Assembly: GCF_030063145.1 (NCBI RefSeq)
Contig: NZ_JASISM010000003.1
Location: forward strand, 62,001 to 126,000
DNA length: 64,000 nt
Reading direction: 5' to 3'
Source: Cryobacterium sp. PH31-L1
GTDB lineage: Bacteria > Actinomycetota > Actinomycetes > Actinomycetales > Microbacteriaceae
Positions within the stretch are counted from its first letter, which is position 1; the number at the start of each line of letters is the position of its first letter. Shown here piece by piece: positions 26,777 through 36,061 of this stretch. Both the position numbers and the translations under genes were made by a program. The notes under the pieces were generated by a model. That model ran no database searches. It had not been told where the DNA came from and saw only the letters and a program-made list of their open reading frames with translations.

Positions 26777-26830
26777 TTCAGGTGTTCCGGGGCATCCGCA
26801 TGCCTTTCGCGGATTCCCGGAACACCTGAA
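26777..26830. terminator. Strong bidirectional stem-loop
   Basis: TTCAGGTGTTCCGGG (26777-26791) and CCCGGAACACCTGAA (26816-26830) are perfect 15-base arms. Inside, ATCCGC (26794-26799) pairs with GCGGAT (26809-26814), lengthening the stem. It lies between the convergent LysR and mmsA genes and is the obvious terminator for both. Confidence 0.85.
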
Positions 26831-26889
26831 TGTTTGAGCGGGGAGCGGATGGCCCCGCCACCGCCGACCGGCGAGAACTGCCTGGAGAA

Positions 26890-28389
26890 CTACTGGTTCT
26901 GGGGGAAGCCCAGGTTGATTCCTCCGTGGCTCGGGTCGAGCCAACGGCTCGTGACCGCCTTCTCCCGGGTGTAGAAGTTCACTCCCGCGGGGCCGTAGGC
27001 CTTTGCGTCACCGAACAGCGAGTTCTTCCAGCCGCCGAACGAGTGGTACGCGACCGGCACCGGAATCGGCACGTTGATGCCGACCATGCCGACCTGCACC
27101 TCGTTCTGGAACCGGCGAGCGGCCCCGCCGTCGTTGGTGAAGATGGCGGTGCCGTTGCCGTACTGGCTCGCGTTGATGAGGTCGAGGCCCTCCTGGTAGC
27201 TGGCCACGCGCACGATCGACAGCACCGGTCCGAAGATCTCGTCGAGGTACACGGCGGAGTCGACGCTGACCTTGTCGAACAGGGTCGGGCCGAGCCAGAA
27301 GCCGTTGGGGTCACCATCAACCTTCACGCCGCGGCCATCGATGACGACGTCGGCGCCGTCGGCCTGGGCGATGTCGATGTAGCCGGCGACCTTGTCGCGG
27401 TGCACCTTGGTGATCAGCGGTCCCATGTCGCAGCCGCGCGTGCCGTCACCGACCGTGAGGCCCTTGACCCGCTCGGCGATCTTTGCGATGAGTTCGTCAG
27501 CCACGGGCTCCACGGCGACGATGACGCTGATGGCCATGCAGCGCTCACCGGCGGATCCGAACCCGGCGTTGACGGCGGCATCCGCTGTCAGGTCGAGGTC
27601 GGCGTCAGGCAGCACGAGCATGTGGTTTTTCGCGCCACCGAGGGACTGCACGCGCTTGCCGTGCTTGGCCGCGGTCTCGTAGATGTAGCGGGCGATCGGG
27701 GTGGAACCGACGAAGGAGATCGCCTGCACGTCGGGGTTCACGAGCAGCGCGTCGACGGCCTCCTTGTCGCCGTGCACGACGTTGAGCACACCGGCAGGCA
27801 GGCCGGCCTCGGTGAACAGCTCGGCGAGCCAGTTCGACGCCGAAGGGTCTTTCTCGCTCGGCTTGAGCACGACGGTATTGCCGGCCGCGATCGCGATGGG
27901 GAAATACCAGAGCGGCACCATCGCCGGAAAGTTGAACGGGCTGATGATGCCGACCACGCCGAGCGACTGGCGAATCGAGTACACGTCGACGCCGGTCGAG
28001 ACGTTCTCGGAGTACTCGCCCTTGGTCAGGTGCGGCATTCCGAGGGCGAATTCGACGACCTCGAGGCCGCGAATGATCTCGCCGAGCGCGTCGGAGGTCA
28101 CCTTGCCGTGTTCGGCGGTGAGGATATCGGCCAGGTCGCCCTTGCGCGCGTTCAGCAACTCGCGAAAGTTGTACATGATGGTCTGGCGGCGAGCCTGGCT
28201 CGTGTCGCGCCAGGCCGGGTAGGCGGCCTGGGCGACGGCGACGGCTGCGTCGAGGTCGGCGGCGCTCGCCAGCAGCACGTTTTTGGCGACTGTGCCGGTG
28301 GCGGGGTTGAAGACGGGCGCGGTGCGGGTCGAGGTACCGGCGGCAGCGGTGCCGTCGATGTAGTGCTGAATGGTGGGAACTTCGGTCAT
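26890..28389 (-). CDS. mmsA: CoA-acylating (methyl)malonate-semialdehyde dehydrogenase
   Basis: A 499-residue aldehyde dehydrogenase that makes acetyl-CoA from malonate semialdehyde, or propionyl-CoA from methylmalonate semialdehyde, with NAD and CoA. FNFPAMVPLWYFPIAIAAGN and the nucleophile in GSAGERCMAISV (Cys about residue 289) are MmsA-specific features; the C-terminus KEKAVTSRW-like segment is also present as TREKAVTSRW. It is the last gene of the pyrimidine operon and would use the product of the transaminase 29 bases upstream. Valine and inositol breakdown are alternative roles for the family. Confidence 0.93.
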   Translation of the reverse strand: MTEVPTIQHYIDGTAAAGTSTRTAPVFNPATGTVAKNVLLASAADLDAAVAVAQAAYPAWRDTSQARRQTIMYNFRELLNARKGDLADILTAEHGKVTSDALGEIIRGLEVVEFALGMPHLTKGEYSENVSTGVDVYSIRQSLGVVGIISPFNFPAMVPLWYFPIAIAAGNTVVLKPSEKDPSASNWLAELFTEAGLPAGVLNVVHGDKEAVDALLVNPDVQAISFVGSTPIARYIYETAAKHGKRVQSLGGAKNHMLVLPDADLDLTADAAVNAGFGSAGERCMAISVIVAVEPVADELIAKIAERVKGLTVGDGTRGCDMGPLITKVHRDKVAGYIDIAQADGADVVIDGRGVKVDGDPNGFWLGPTLFDKVSVDSAVYLDEIFGPVLSIVRVASYQEGLDLINASQYGNGTAIFTNDGGAARRFQNEVQVGMVGINVPIPVPVAYHSFGGWKNSLFGDAKAYGPAGVNFYTREKAVTSRWLDPSHGGINLGFPQNQ

Positions 28390-28418
28390 GGGTGATGCGT
28401 CCTTAATGGTTGGAGCGG

Positions 28419-29741
28419 TCAGGAAAGCAGGTCGAGGCTGAGCACCTCGTCGTAGGTGGCAAGCGCTTCGGCCACCTCAGCGTCGGTGACGACACACGGC
28501 GGCACGACGTGGATACGGTTTTCCATGAGGAACGGCAGCAGGCCGCGGCCGAGCAGTTCGGCCTTCACCCGGGCCATGACGGCGGCGCTCACCGGCTCAC
28601 GGGTCTCGGGGTCGGCGACCAGCTCGAGCGCCCAGAACACGCCGACACCGCGCACTTCGCCGATGATCGGGTGCTTGGCCTGCAGCTCGCGAAGGCCCGG
28701 CTCGAGCACATCACGGCCGATGCGGGCGGCGTTCTCGACGATGCCCTCGTCTGCCATCGCATCGAGGGTGCCGACGATCGACGCCATGGCGAGCGGATGC
28801 CCGCTGTACGTCAGCCCGCCGGGAAAGACCGTCTCGTCAAAGGTCGCAGCGATTGCATCGGAGATAATCACACCGCCGGTGGGCACGTAGCCGGAGTTGA
28901 CGCCCTTGGCGAAGGTGATCAGGTCGGGCACGACGTCATAGGCCTGGAAGGCGAACCAGTTGCCCGTGCGGCCGAAGCCGCACATGACCTCGTCGAGGAT
29001 GAGCATGATGCCGTACTTGTCGCAGAGCGCGCGCACCCCGGGCAGGTAGCCGGCCGGCGGCATCATGATTCCGGCGGTGCCGGGAATCGACTCGAGCAGA
29101 ATGGCGGCGACCGACGCCACCCCTTCACTCTGAATGACCCGTTCGAGGTGGTGCAGCGCGCGGGCGCATTCCTCAGCCTCGGTCGTCGCCCAGAATTCGC
29201 TGCGGTAGAGGAACGGGCCGAAGAAGTGCACGTGGCCGCGCGAATATTCGTTGGGGATGCGACGCCAGTCGCCGGTCGCCACGATCGCCGCGCCGGTGTT
29301 GCCATGATACGACTTGTAGAGCGAGAGCACCTTGTCGCGGCCGGTGTGCAGACGGGCCATGCGCATGGCGTTCTCATTCGCATCCGCTCCACCGTTGGTG
29401 AAGAACACCTTGTTGAATCCGGCCGGGGCCCGGTCGGTGATGCGCTTGGCCGCCTCGCCGCGGGCCAGGTTCGCCGTGGCCGGCGAGATGGTCGTCAGGA
29501 GCGCGGCCTGCTCGGTGATGGCTTTCACGACGGCCGGATGCTGGTGGCCAATATTCAGGTTCACCAACTGACTCGAAAAGTCGAGATAGGTGCGCCCGTC
29601 ATGATCCCAGACGCGGCAGCCCAACCCGCCGGCGATGACGAGCGGCTTCAATGCTGCCTGTGCCGACCAGGAATGGAATACGTGCGCCCGGTCGAGTTCG
29701 CTGGTGTGCGCGTTGAGAGTTTGTGTGCTGGTGTCAGTCAC
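28419..29741 (-). CDS. Class III PLP aminotransferase (beta-alanine type)
   Basis: A 440-residue omega-aminotransferase. PLP features are LILDEVMCGFGRTG (Asp binding the pyridine nitrogen) and the Schiff-base Lys in LITFAKGVNSGYVPTGG (about residue 283). In this operon it most likely moves the amino group from beta-alanine (or 3-aminoisobutyrate) to pyruvate or 2-oxoglutarate, giving malonate semialdehyde for MmsA. Start is GTG 29741. Taurine or 4-aminobutyrate are other substrates found in the family, so the specificity rests on context. Confidence 0.88.
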   Translation of the reverse strand: MTDTSTQTLNAHTSELDRAHVFHSWSAQAALKPLVIAGGLGCRVWDHDGRTYLDFSSQLVNLNIGHQHPAVVKAITEQAALLTTISPATANLARGEAAKRITDRAPAGFNKVFFTNGGADANENAMRMARLHTGRDKVLSLYKSYHGNTGAAIVATGDWRRIPNEYSRGHVHFFGPFLYRSEFWATTEAEECARALHHLERVIQSEGVASVAAILLESIPGTAGIMMPPAGYLPGVRALCDKYGIMLILDEVMCGFGRTGNWFAFQAYDVVPDLITFAKGVNSGYVPTGGVIISDAIAATFDETVFPGGLTYSGHPLAMASIVGTLDAMADEGIVENAARIGRDVLEPGLRELQAKHPIIGEVRGVGVFWALELVADPETREPVSAAVMARVKAELLGRGLLPFLMENRIHVVPPCVVTDAEVAEALATYDEVLSLDLLS

Positions 29742-29830
29742 GTATATCGCTGGCTTTCTGTTGGAAGTGGGTGAATAGGAAAAATTGTGCGCCGGGCGGC
29801 CCGTGCAGGGCCGCCCGGCCGGTTCAGCTG

Positions 29831-30967
29831 CTAGTTGCCGCCCTCGTTGAGGGTGACCTCGGTGGGCTTCCAGTCGGTGCCCATGACATCGACGCCGTCA
29901 GCCTTCAGCTCATCGAGCGCCTTGGTGACGTACTCGTTGGAGTAGGCGGTGGCGGGCGGAGCCGTGGTGATGATGGTCGCGCCGGTTTCGTTCTTGGTGT
30001 TCATAGCGATATCGACCGTGTTGGCCCAGGCCGCTTCATCGATCATTCCGACGCCGTTGGTCGACGGGAAGATGAGCTTGCTGACCTCGTTGGTCATCCA
30101 CAGTTGGTGGCTCTCCCCGAGGGTCGAACCGGCGGCCGTGACGATACCGGCCGCGATCGACGGGTTGTTGGCCGCGTAGATCCAGCCCTTGATCGACGCC
30201 TTGATGAATTTCACCGTGTTGTCGGCATAGTCGGCGTCACTGTCGAGTTTGTCGGCGTTGGCCCAGATGGAGTCCTGGAGCATCGCGGTGCCCTCGTCGT
30301 TCCAGTCGATGACGTTGAGTTCCTCGGGCTGGAACAGCTCGCCGGTGTCGGGGTTGATGGTTTCCAGAACCTGGGCGTACTCGTTGTAGGTCATGGCCTG
30401 GGCGGCAGCGATATCGCCGGCGAGGAATCCGGTCATGTCGAACGCCTGCTGAATGAGGTTGATGTCGCCGAGCTCAACGCCGGCTTTCTGCATGCCGGCG
30501 AACAGTTCCCACTCGTTGCCGTAGCCCCAGCTGCCGACGTTCTTGCCCGCAAGGTCCGCCGCGGTCGTGATGCCCTTGTCCTTGAGCGAGATCTGGGTGG
30601 TGGCGCTGCGCTCGAAGATCTGGGCGACGTCGGTGATGTTGGCGCCCTGCTCGATCGAGCCGAGCACCTTCGGCACCCAGGAGATGGCGTAGTCGGCGTC
30701 ACCGGCGGCGAGTACGTCCTGCGGCACGATGTCGGAGCCACCCTCGTCGATGGTCACGTCGAGGCCTTCGTCTTCGTAGTAGCCCTGGTCGAGCGCGGCG
30801 TAGTAACCGGCGAACTGGGCCTGCGCAAACCACTGCAGCTGCAGGGTGATCGGGGTGAGATCGCCGGCGGCATCCGTTGAGGGAGCAGTGCTCGCCGTGC
30901 TGCAGCCTGAGAGAACGAGAGCGCCGACGGCCGTGATTGCGCCAAGCCATGTGATGCGGTGTTTCAT
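29831..30967 (-). CDS. ABC importer substrate-binding lipoprotein, NMT1/THI5-like
   Basis: A 378-residue extracellular binding protein. A signal peptide ends in the lipobox LSGC (Cys about residue 22), so it is lipid-anchored. ITLQLQWFAQAQFAGYYAAL and YYEDEGLDVTIDEGGSD are hallmark segments of the NMT1/THI5-like family, which includes binders of pyrimidine-like precursors. Ribosome site AAGGAGG before ATG 30967. With two permeases and an ATPase upstream in the same operon it forms a complete importer; context suggests uracil, thymine or a hydrolysis intermediate as cargo. Confidence 0.88.
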   Translation of the reverse strand: MKHRITWLGAITAVGALVLSGCSTASTAPSTDAAGDLTPITLQLQWFAQAQFAGYYAALDQGYYEDEGLDVTIDEGGSDIVPQDVLAAGDADYAISWVPKVLGSIEQGANITDVAQIFERSATTQISLKDKGITTAADLAGKNVGSWGYGNEWELFAGMQKAGVELGDINLIQQAFDMTGFLAGDIAAAQAMTYNEYAQVLETINPDTGELFQPEELNVIDWNDEGTAMLQDSIWANADKLDSDADYADNTVKFIKASIKGWIYAANNPSIAAGIVTAAGSTLGESHQLWMTNEVSKLIFPSTNGVGMIDEAAWANTVDIAMNTKNETGATIITTAPPATAYSNEYVTKALDELKADGVDVMGTDWKPTEVTLNEGGN

Positions 30968-31012
30968 GGTGCCTCCTTGGTTACTGTTGCTGTGGGTGGT
31001 GGGGTGGATGGT

Positions 31013-31783
31013 CTAGCCGCCGGAACGGCGGGTGACGAGCTTCTCCACGATGAGAGCTGCACAGTAAAAAGCGAGTCCGAGAATGATCGAGCCGAGCACG
31101 TAGGCCCAGGCCAGCCCGTAGTTGCTGCTCGACGCGGCCGAGGTGATCGATTTGCCAAGGCCGCCGACCGGTCCGCCGAAGTACTCGGCGATCAGGGCGC
31201 TGATCACGGCGAGCGACGATGCGATGCGCAGGCCGGTGAAGACGAACGGCAGCGCGGTGGGCAGGGTGACCGCGCGGGTCGCCTGCCAGCTGGTGACGGC
31301 GTAGGCGCGCATCAGATCGCGGTCCACCGGGCGCACCTGGCGCAGGCCCTTGAGGGTGTTGAAGTAGACCGGCACGAACACGGCGAGCGCAGCGACCAGC
31401 TGCCGGGCGGTCTCGGCGCCCGCACCGAACATCGTATAGAGCACCGGCGCGAGCGCCACGATCGGAACCACCGAGAGGGCTGCGACGATCGGTGCGGCCA
31501 TCTCATCGAGCAGGCGGGCGAGTGCTGCCACGATCGCCAGCGCAATGCCGATCAGGGCGCCGATGACCAGGCCGATCAGGGAGTTACGGCCAGTGACCGC
31601 CATTCCGCCGGCGACGTTGTTCAGGTTGCCGGCGAATTCGGCGCCGATCGCAAACGGTGCCGGAAGAATGAACGCCTTGATCGCCAGCCCGGTGACCAAG
31701 CCCTGCCAGAGCAGGATGACGGCCACCCCGAACACGATTGGGGCGAGTACGGTCTGAACCAGTCCCGGCTGGGCCGTTCTCAT
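31013..31783 (-). CDS. ABC importer permease, SsuC/TauC type
   Basis: A 256-residue membrane protein with about six helices and a BPD_transp_1 domain (residues about 70-245). The cytoplasmic EAA-like loop is LPTALPFVFTGLRIASSLAV, which contacts the ATPase. Its ATG overlaps the stop of the ATPase gene as ATGA, so it is translated directly after it. It pairs with the second permease at 32625-33566. Confidence 0.9.
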   Translation of the reverse strand: MRTAQPGLVQTVLAPIVFGVAVILLWQGLVTGLAIKAFILPAPFAIGAEFAGNLNNVAGGMAVTGRNSLIGLVIGALIGIALAIVAALARLLDEMAAPIVAALSVVPIVALAPVLYTMFGAGAETARQLVAALAVFVPVYFNTLKGLRQVRPVDRDLMRAYAVTSWQATRAVTLPTALPFVFTGLRIASSLAVISALIAEYFGGPVGGLGKSITSAASSSNYGLAWAYVLGSIILGLAFYCAALIVEKLVTRRSGG

Positions 31784-32628
31784 CGCGTCTCGACCCCGCG
31801 AGCGCCGGCCGGGCTGGCACCGGCGGCTTCATCGCCGTGCAGCAGGTCGCGAACCTCGCTGAGGGAGCGAAAGAAGCCCTCGTCTTCGCGCAGGTCTTCG
31901 CCGCGGCCACTCGGAGCGCCAAGACCAACGCTCACAATCGAACGGATGCGTCCGGGCCGCGGCTCCAGCACCACCACCCGGTTGGAAAGAAACACCGCTT
32001 CGGGAATGGAGTGGGTGACGAAGACCACGGCGGCCTGGGTTTCGGCGCAGATGCGCACGAGTTCATTCTGCATGCGCTCGCGGGTCATCTCGTCGAGGGC
32101 GCCGAACGGTTCGTCCATAAGCAGCAGGCTGGGGCTTTCGGCGAGCGAGCGCGCTATTGCCACGCGCTGCTGCATACCGCCGGAGAGCTGGTCGGGAAAG
32201 TGCGCCGCGAAGTCGGAGAGCCCGACCAACGCGATCAGTTCAGCGGCACGGCGGCGCCTCGCCGCCTTGCCGACCCCGTGCAACTCGAGCGGCAGCTCGA
32301 TATTGCCGGCCACCGTGCGCCACGGCAGCAGGCCGGCCTGCTGGAAGGCGATGCCGTAGTCCTGGTCGATGCGGGCCTGCCTGGCCGGTTTGCCGAACAC
32401 CTCGATTCTGCCGCTCGTGGGAACGTCGAGGTCGGCGATGAGTCTCAGCAGCGTGCTCTTGCCGCATCCGCTTGGCCCGATCAGGCTGACGAATTCGCCG
32501 GGCGCGACCGTAAGGCTCACGTCGTCGAGGGCGGTGACACCTGGACCCTTGCGGGCGGCGAAGATGCGGCTGACGCCGTGCACGTTCACTGCGGGCACGT
32601 CGACGGCGAAGCTAGTGGTGGTAGTCAT
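31780..32628 (-). CDS. ABC importer ATP-binding protein, SsuB/TauB type
   Basis: A 282-residue ATPase. Walker A GPSGCGKSTLL, Q-loop near IAFQQAGLLPW, signature LSGGMQQRVAIARSL and Walker B LLLMDEPFGALD are all intact. The frame is open far upstream to 33279 only as an overlap with the permease gene in another phase; ATG 32628 (TTTTSFAVDVPAV) is the likely start and overlaps the permease stop by four bases. It powers the NMT1/THI5-type importer of this operon. Confidence 0.92.
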   Translation of the reverse strand: MTTTTSFAVDVPAVNVHGVSRIFAARKGPGVTALDDVSLTVAPGEFVSLIGPSGCGKSTLLRLIADLDVPTSGRIEVFGKPARQARIDQDYGIAFQQAGLLPWRTVAGNIELPLELHGVGKAARRRRAAELIALVGLSDFAAHFPDQLSGGMQQRVAIARSLAESPSLLLMDEPFGALDEMTRERMQNELVRICAETQAAVVFVTHSIPEAVFLSNRVVVLEPRPGRIRSIVSVGLGAPSGRGEDLREDEGFFRSLSEVRDLLHGDEAAGASPAGARGVETR

Positions 32629-33566
32629 GCTGAGGCCTCTCCCCTGCGAAAACGACGAAGGAACAGGCCGATCAGGCCCACAAAGCCGGCGGCGACGAGG
32701 CCGACCAAGATCGATCCGAAGATGGGCGCCCAGGGCTTGCCCGGGTCGTTGCCGGCCGCGCCGGCGTACTCCACGATGAGCCGGCCAATGCCGCCGCGCA
32801 GCCCGATCGACACCTCGGCGACGACGCTGCCGACGACAGCGCTGACCGCGGCCAGGCGCAGAGCCGGCAACAGATAGCCGACGCTGGCCGGCAGGCGCAG
32901 CCGCCAGAGCGTCTTCCACCAGCCGACCGCGTAGCAGTGCATGAGGTCGACGTGGTTGGCGTCGGGCGAGGCGAGGCCGCGCAGGGCGCCGATCGACACC
33001 GGAAAGAACGCGAGGTAGCTGGCGATCAGGGCCACCGACATCCAGCTTTCCCAGGTGAAATCGCCGAACTGGATCTGCGCGCCCCAGCGCCGCACCAGTG
33101 GAGCGATCGCGATGAGCGGCACGGTCTGGCTCAGAATGATCCACGGAAGAATGGCCGACTCGGCCAGGCGAAAACGCTGCATCAGCAGCGCGAGCGCGAG
33201 CCCCACAGTCACCCCGACCAGCCAGCCGACCGCGGCAATGCCCAGGGTGAACAGCGAGCCCTGCGACACCGCCTGCCACAACGGCAAAGCGGATGCCGCA
33301 CCCGTCACCGGCTCGAACAGCCGATCAAACATGACCCAGAGGTGCGGCATGGCGAGGTCGGTCGTGCGCGGCAGCACGGTGAGCGTGCCGATGACGACAC
33401 CATCGACCGGGCCGAGCGCCTTGTAGAGCTCCCAGATGAGGGCGAGCAGTACGAGGCCGGCCAGGCCGAACAGGCCACCGCGCAGGCGCGGGTGCACGTG
33501 CGCGTCGCGACGCACTGGGACTGCTCTCCGCCGGGACGGGGCGGTCTGCTCGGTCTGGGTGGGCAT
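32625..33566 (-). CDS. ABC importer permease, SsuC/TauC type (second)
   Basis: A 313-residue permease with a basic cytosolic N-terminus (QTEQTAPSRRRAVPVRRDAH), about six to seven helices and an EAA-like loop LPASVGYLLPALRLAAVSAV. Two different permeases imply a heterodimeric channel. Four bases separate its start from the stop of the LLM oxidoreductase gene, and its end overlaps the ATPase gene by ATGA, so the transporter and the catabolic genes form one translational chain. Confidence 0.88.
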   Translation of the reverse strand: MPTQTEQTAPSRRRAVPVRRDAHVHPRLRGGLFGLAGLVLLALIWELYKALGPVDGVVIGTLTVLPRTTDLAMPHLWVMFDRLFEPVTGAASALPLWQAVSQGSLFTLGIAAVGWLVGVTVGLALALLMQRFRLAESAILPWIILSQTVPLIAIAPLVRRWGAQIQFGDFTWESWMSVALIASYLAFFPVSIGALRGLASPDANHVDLMHCYAVGWWKTLWRLRLPASVGYLLPALRLAAVSAVVGSVVAEVSIGLRGGIGRLIVEYAGAAGNDPGKPWAPIFGSILVGLVAAGFVGLIGLFLRRFRRGEASA

Positions 33567-33570
33567 CCGC

Positions 33571-34587
33571 TTATTTCTTGGCCGTGATGGAATCGGTCAG
33601 TGCCGGAATGACGGTGTCGCCGTAGACACGCATGGTTTCTTCCTTGTTGTCGTGCTGCAGGTAGCCGGCGAACTGGTCGACGCCGAGGTCTTTGAGTGCC
33701 TCGAGCTTCTCGATGTGGTCCTTGGCCGTTCCCAGAAGGCAGAACCGGTCGACGATATCGTCGGGCACGAAGGCGGCGTGCTCGTTTCCGGCTTTGCCGT
33801 GCTGGTTGTAGTCGTAGCCCTCGCGGTCCTTGATGTAATCGGTGAGTGCCTTCGGCACGGCCGAATCGGCGCCGTACTTGGCGACGATGTCGGCAACGTG
33901 GTTGCCGACCATTCCACCGAACCAGCGGCACTGGTCGCGCATGTGCTCCCAGTCCGAACCGACATAGGCGGGGGCGGCGACGCAGAACTTGATTGCCAGC
34001 GGGTCACGGCCGGCGTTGGAGGCTGCGGTGCGCACGCTTTCGATCATCCATTTGGCCACGTCGAGGTCGGCCATCTGCAGGATGAAGCCGTCGCCCACCT
34101 CACCGGCGAGCTTGAGCGCGAGCGGGCCGTACGCGGCGACCCAGACGTCCAGCGTGGAGCCGCGGCTCCACGGAAACTGCACCGTGGCACCGTTGTACTC
34201 CACGGGGCGGGAGTTGGCGAGCTCGCGAATGACGTGGATCGACTCGCGCAGGGTCTTCAGGGTGGTCGGTGCACCGTTGGTGGTGCGCACCGCCGAATCG
34301 CCACGGCCGATGCCGCAGATGGTGCGGTTGCCGTACATCTCGTTGAGGGTCGCGTAGGTCGACGCCGTGACGGTCCAGTCTCGGGTAGCCGGGTTGGTGA
34401 CCATGGGGCCGACGATGATCTTGCTGGTTTCGGCCAGGATGCGGCTGTAGATCACATACGGTTCCTGCCAGAGCAGGTGCGAGTCGAAGGTCCAGACGTG
34501 GCTGAACCCGTGGGCCTCGGCCAGTTTGGCCAGTTGCACGGTGCGCGCCGACGGCGGGTTGGTTTGAAGTACTGCTCCGAAATCCAT
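33571..34587 (-). CDS. LLM-class F420-dependent oxidoreductase (TIGR03842-like)
   Basis: A 338-residue luciferase-like TIM-barrel flavin/F420 enzyme. The N-terminus MDFGAVLQTNPPSARTVQLA and the segments FSHVWTFDSHLLWQEPY, TICGIGRGDSAVRT and VAAYGPLALKLAGEVGDGF match, by my recollection, the TIGR03842 family, related to methylene-H4MPT reductase and without a proven function. It lies ten bases after the dihydropyrimidinase gene and four before the permease. I infer that it reduces uracil and thymine to the dihydro forms with F420H2, since no other dihydropyrimidine dehydrogenase is present. A RutA-like monooxygenase role is the main alternative. Confidence 0.85.
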   Translation of the reverse strand: MDFGAVLQTNPPSARTVQLAKLAEAHGFSHVWTFDSHLLWQEPYVIYSRILAETSKIIVGPMVTNPATRDWTVTASTYATLNEMYGNRTICGIGRGDSAVRTTNGAPTTLKTLRESIHVIRELANSRPVEYNGATVQFPWSRGSTLDVWVAAYGPLALKLAGEVGDGFILQMADLDVAKWMIESVRTAASNAGRDPLAIKFCVAAPAYVGSDWEHMRDQCRWFGGMVGNHVADIVAKYGADSAVPKALTDYIKDREGYDYNQHGKAGNEHAAFVPDDIVDRFCLLGTAKDHIEKLEALKDLGVDQFAGYLQHDNKEETMRVYGDTVIPALTDSITAKK

Positions 34588-34597
34588 CTTTTCCGCC

Positions 34598-36031
34598 CTA
34601 AATCAGGTACTGGCTCAGGCCGCGCTTGATGTAGCGACCGTCACCCTTGGTGCCGAGGTAGGCATTGTCGTCAACGACGACCTTGCCGCGGGAGATGACG
34701 GTGTCGACGTGGCCGTCGATCTCGTAGCCTTCCCAGGCGGAATAGTCCATGTTCATGTGGTGAGTCTTATCAACACCGATGGAGGTGTGCCCATTCGGGT
34801 CGTAGACCACGACGTCGCCGTCGGCGCCGGGGGCGATCACGCCCTTCTGGCCAAACATGCCGAACATGCGTGCCGGGGTCGTGGAGCACACTTCGACCCA
34901 GCGTTCGAGCGAGATCTTGCCGTCGACCACACCCTGGTAGAGCAGGTCCATGCGGTGTTCGACCGAGCCGATTCCGTTGGGGATCTTGGAAAAGTCGGTC
35001 AGGCCCATGTCCTTCTGGCCTTTCATGCAGAACGGGCAGTGGTCGGTGGACACCATCTGGATATCGTTCGTGGCGAGGCTCTGCCACATGTGGTGCTGGT
35101 GGCCTTCAGCCTTGGCCCGCAGCGGCGTGGAGCACACCCACTTGGCTCCTTCGAAGCTGCCCCACTCGTCGCTCTCGGCACCGAGGTTGTCTTCGAGTGA
35201 GAGGTAGAGGTACTGCGGGCAGGTCTCGCCGAACACGTTCTGGCCGTTGTCTCGGGCCGTCGCGATCTGGTCAACGGCCTGCTTCGCCGACACATGAACT
35301 ATATATAGGGGTGCGCCGGTGAGGTTGGCAAGCATTATGGCCCGGTGCGTGGCTTCTTCTTCGGCCTGCCAGGGCCGGGTGAGGCCGTGGTAGAGCGGGC
35401 TGGTGTTGCCGGCGGCGACGGCCTGCTGCACGAGCAGGTCGATGACGCTGCCGTTTTCGGCGTGCATCATGATCATGCTGCCGTTGGTGGCGGCGCGCTG
35501 CATGGCCTTGACGATCTGGCCGTCGTCGCTGAGAAAGACCCCCTTGTAGGCCATGAACAGTTTGAAGCTCGAGACGCCCTCGCCGACGAGTTCGTCCATC
35601 GCGGTCAGAGAGCTGTCCTGCACGTCACTGAGAATCTGGTGGAAGCCATAGTCGATGGCGCACTGGCCGGCGGCCTTCTGCTGCCAGGCGGCGTAGCGTT
35701 CCAGCACGTCTTCGCCGGCGTACTGCACGACGAAGTCGACGATGCTCGTGGTGCCGCCCCAGGCGGCCGCGCGGGTGCCGGTTTCGAAGGTGTCGCTGGC
35801 TTGGGTGCCGCCGAACGGCATCTCCATGTGGGTGTGGGCGTCGATACCGCCTGGGATAACGTACTTGCCGCCGGCATCGATGACGCGGTCGACGTTGCCC
35901 GCCACATCGAAGCCGAGCAGGGTGGAGCCGGGTGCGAGCACCGCGACAATTTTCTCGCCATCGATGAGCACGTCGGCGAGTCCTCGACCCGTGGCATTGA
36001 CCACGGTGCCGTTCTTGATCAAAGTCTTCAT
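34598..36031 (-). CDS. hydA: Dihydropyrimidinase / D-hydantoinase
   Basis: A 477-residue cytosolic amidohydrolase that opens 5,6-dihydrouracil to N-carbamoyl-beta-alanine. The binuclear zinc site is visible as GGIDAHTHMEMPFGG (His-x-His), the carbamylated Lys in GVSSFKLFMAYKG (about residue 150), HAENGS and VHVSAKQAVDQI, and the late STDHCPFCMKGQ segment with the metal Asp/His. Length and features are normal. It is the second gene of the operon. Hydantoin hydrolysis is possible but the neighbours favour pyrimidines. Confidence 0.93.
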   Translation of the reverse strand: MKTLIKNGTVVNATGRGLADVLIDGEKIVAVLAPGSTLLGFDVAGNVDRVIDAGGKYVIPGGIDAHTHMEMPFGGTQASDTFETGTRAAAWGGTTSIVDFVVQYAGEDVLERYAAWQQKAAGQCAIDYGFHQILSDVQDSSLTAMDELVGEGVSSFKLFMAYKGVFLSDDGQIVKAMQRAATNGSMIMMHAENGSVIDLLVQQAVAAGNTSPLYHGLTRPWQAEEEATHRAIMLANLTGAPLYIVHVSAKQAVDQIATARDNGQNVFGETCPQYLYLSLEDNLGAESDEWGSFEGAKWVCSTPLRAKAEGHQHHMWQSLATNDIQMVSTDHCPFCMKGQKDMGLTDFSKIPNGIGSVEHRMDLLYQGVVDGKISLERWVEVCSTTPARMFGMFGQKGVIAPGADGDVVVYDPNGHTSIGVDKTHHMNMDYSAWEGYEIDGHVDTVISRGKVVVDDNAYLGTKGDGRYIKRGLSQYLI

Positions 36032-36061
36032 GGCATCCTCTTCGCTGAAAGTGTCAGGGGT

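Noticed and set aside
26830-28395. 521-codon plus-strand frame over mmsA
   Set aside because: Shadow of a clear MmsA gene with intact catalytic motifs; no homology features in the plus frame.
31780-33279. 499-residue fused ABC protein
   Set aside because: The upstream part overlaps the permease gene in a different frame; ATG 32628 gives a normal ATPase.
33571-34587. RutA pyrimidine monooxygenase
   Set aside because: It is LLM-class like RutA, but no other rut gene is present and the dihydropyrimidinase next to it would be useless after ring cleavage by RutA. Kept only as an alternative.
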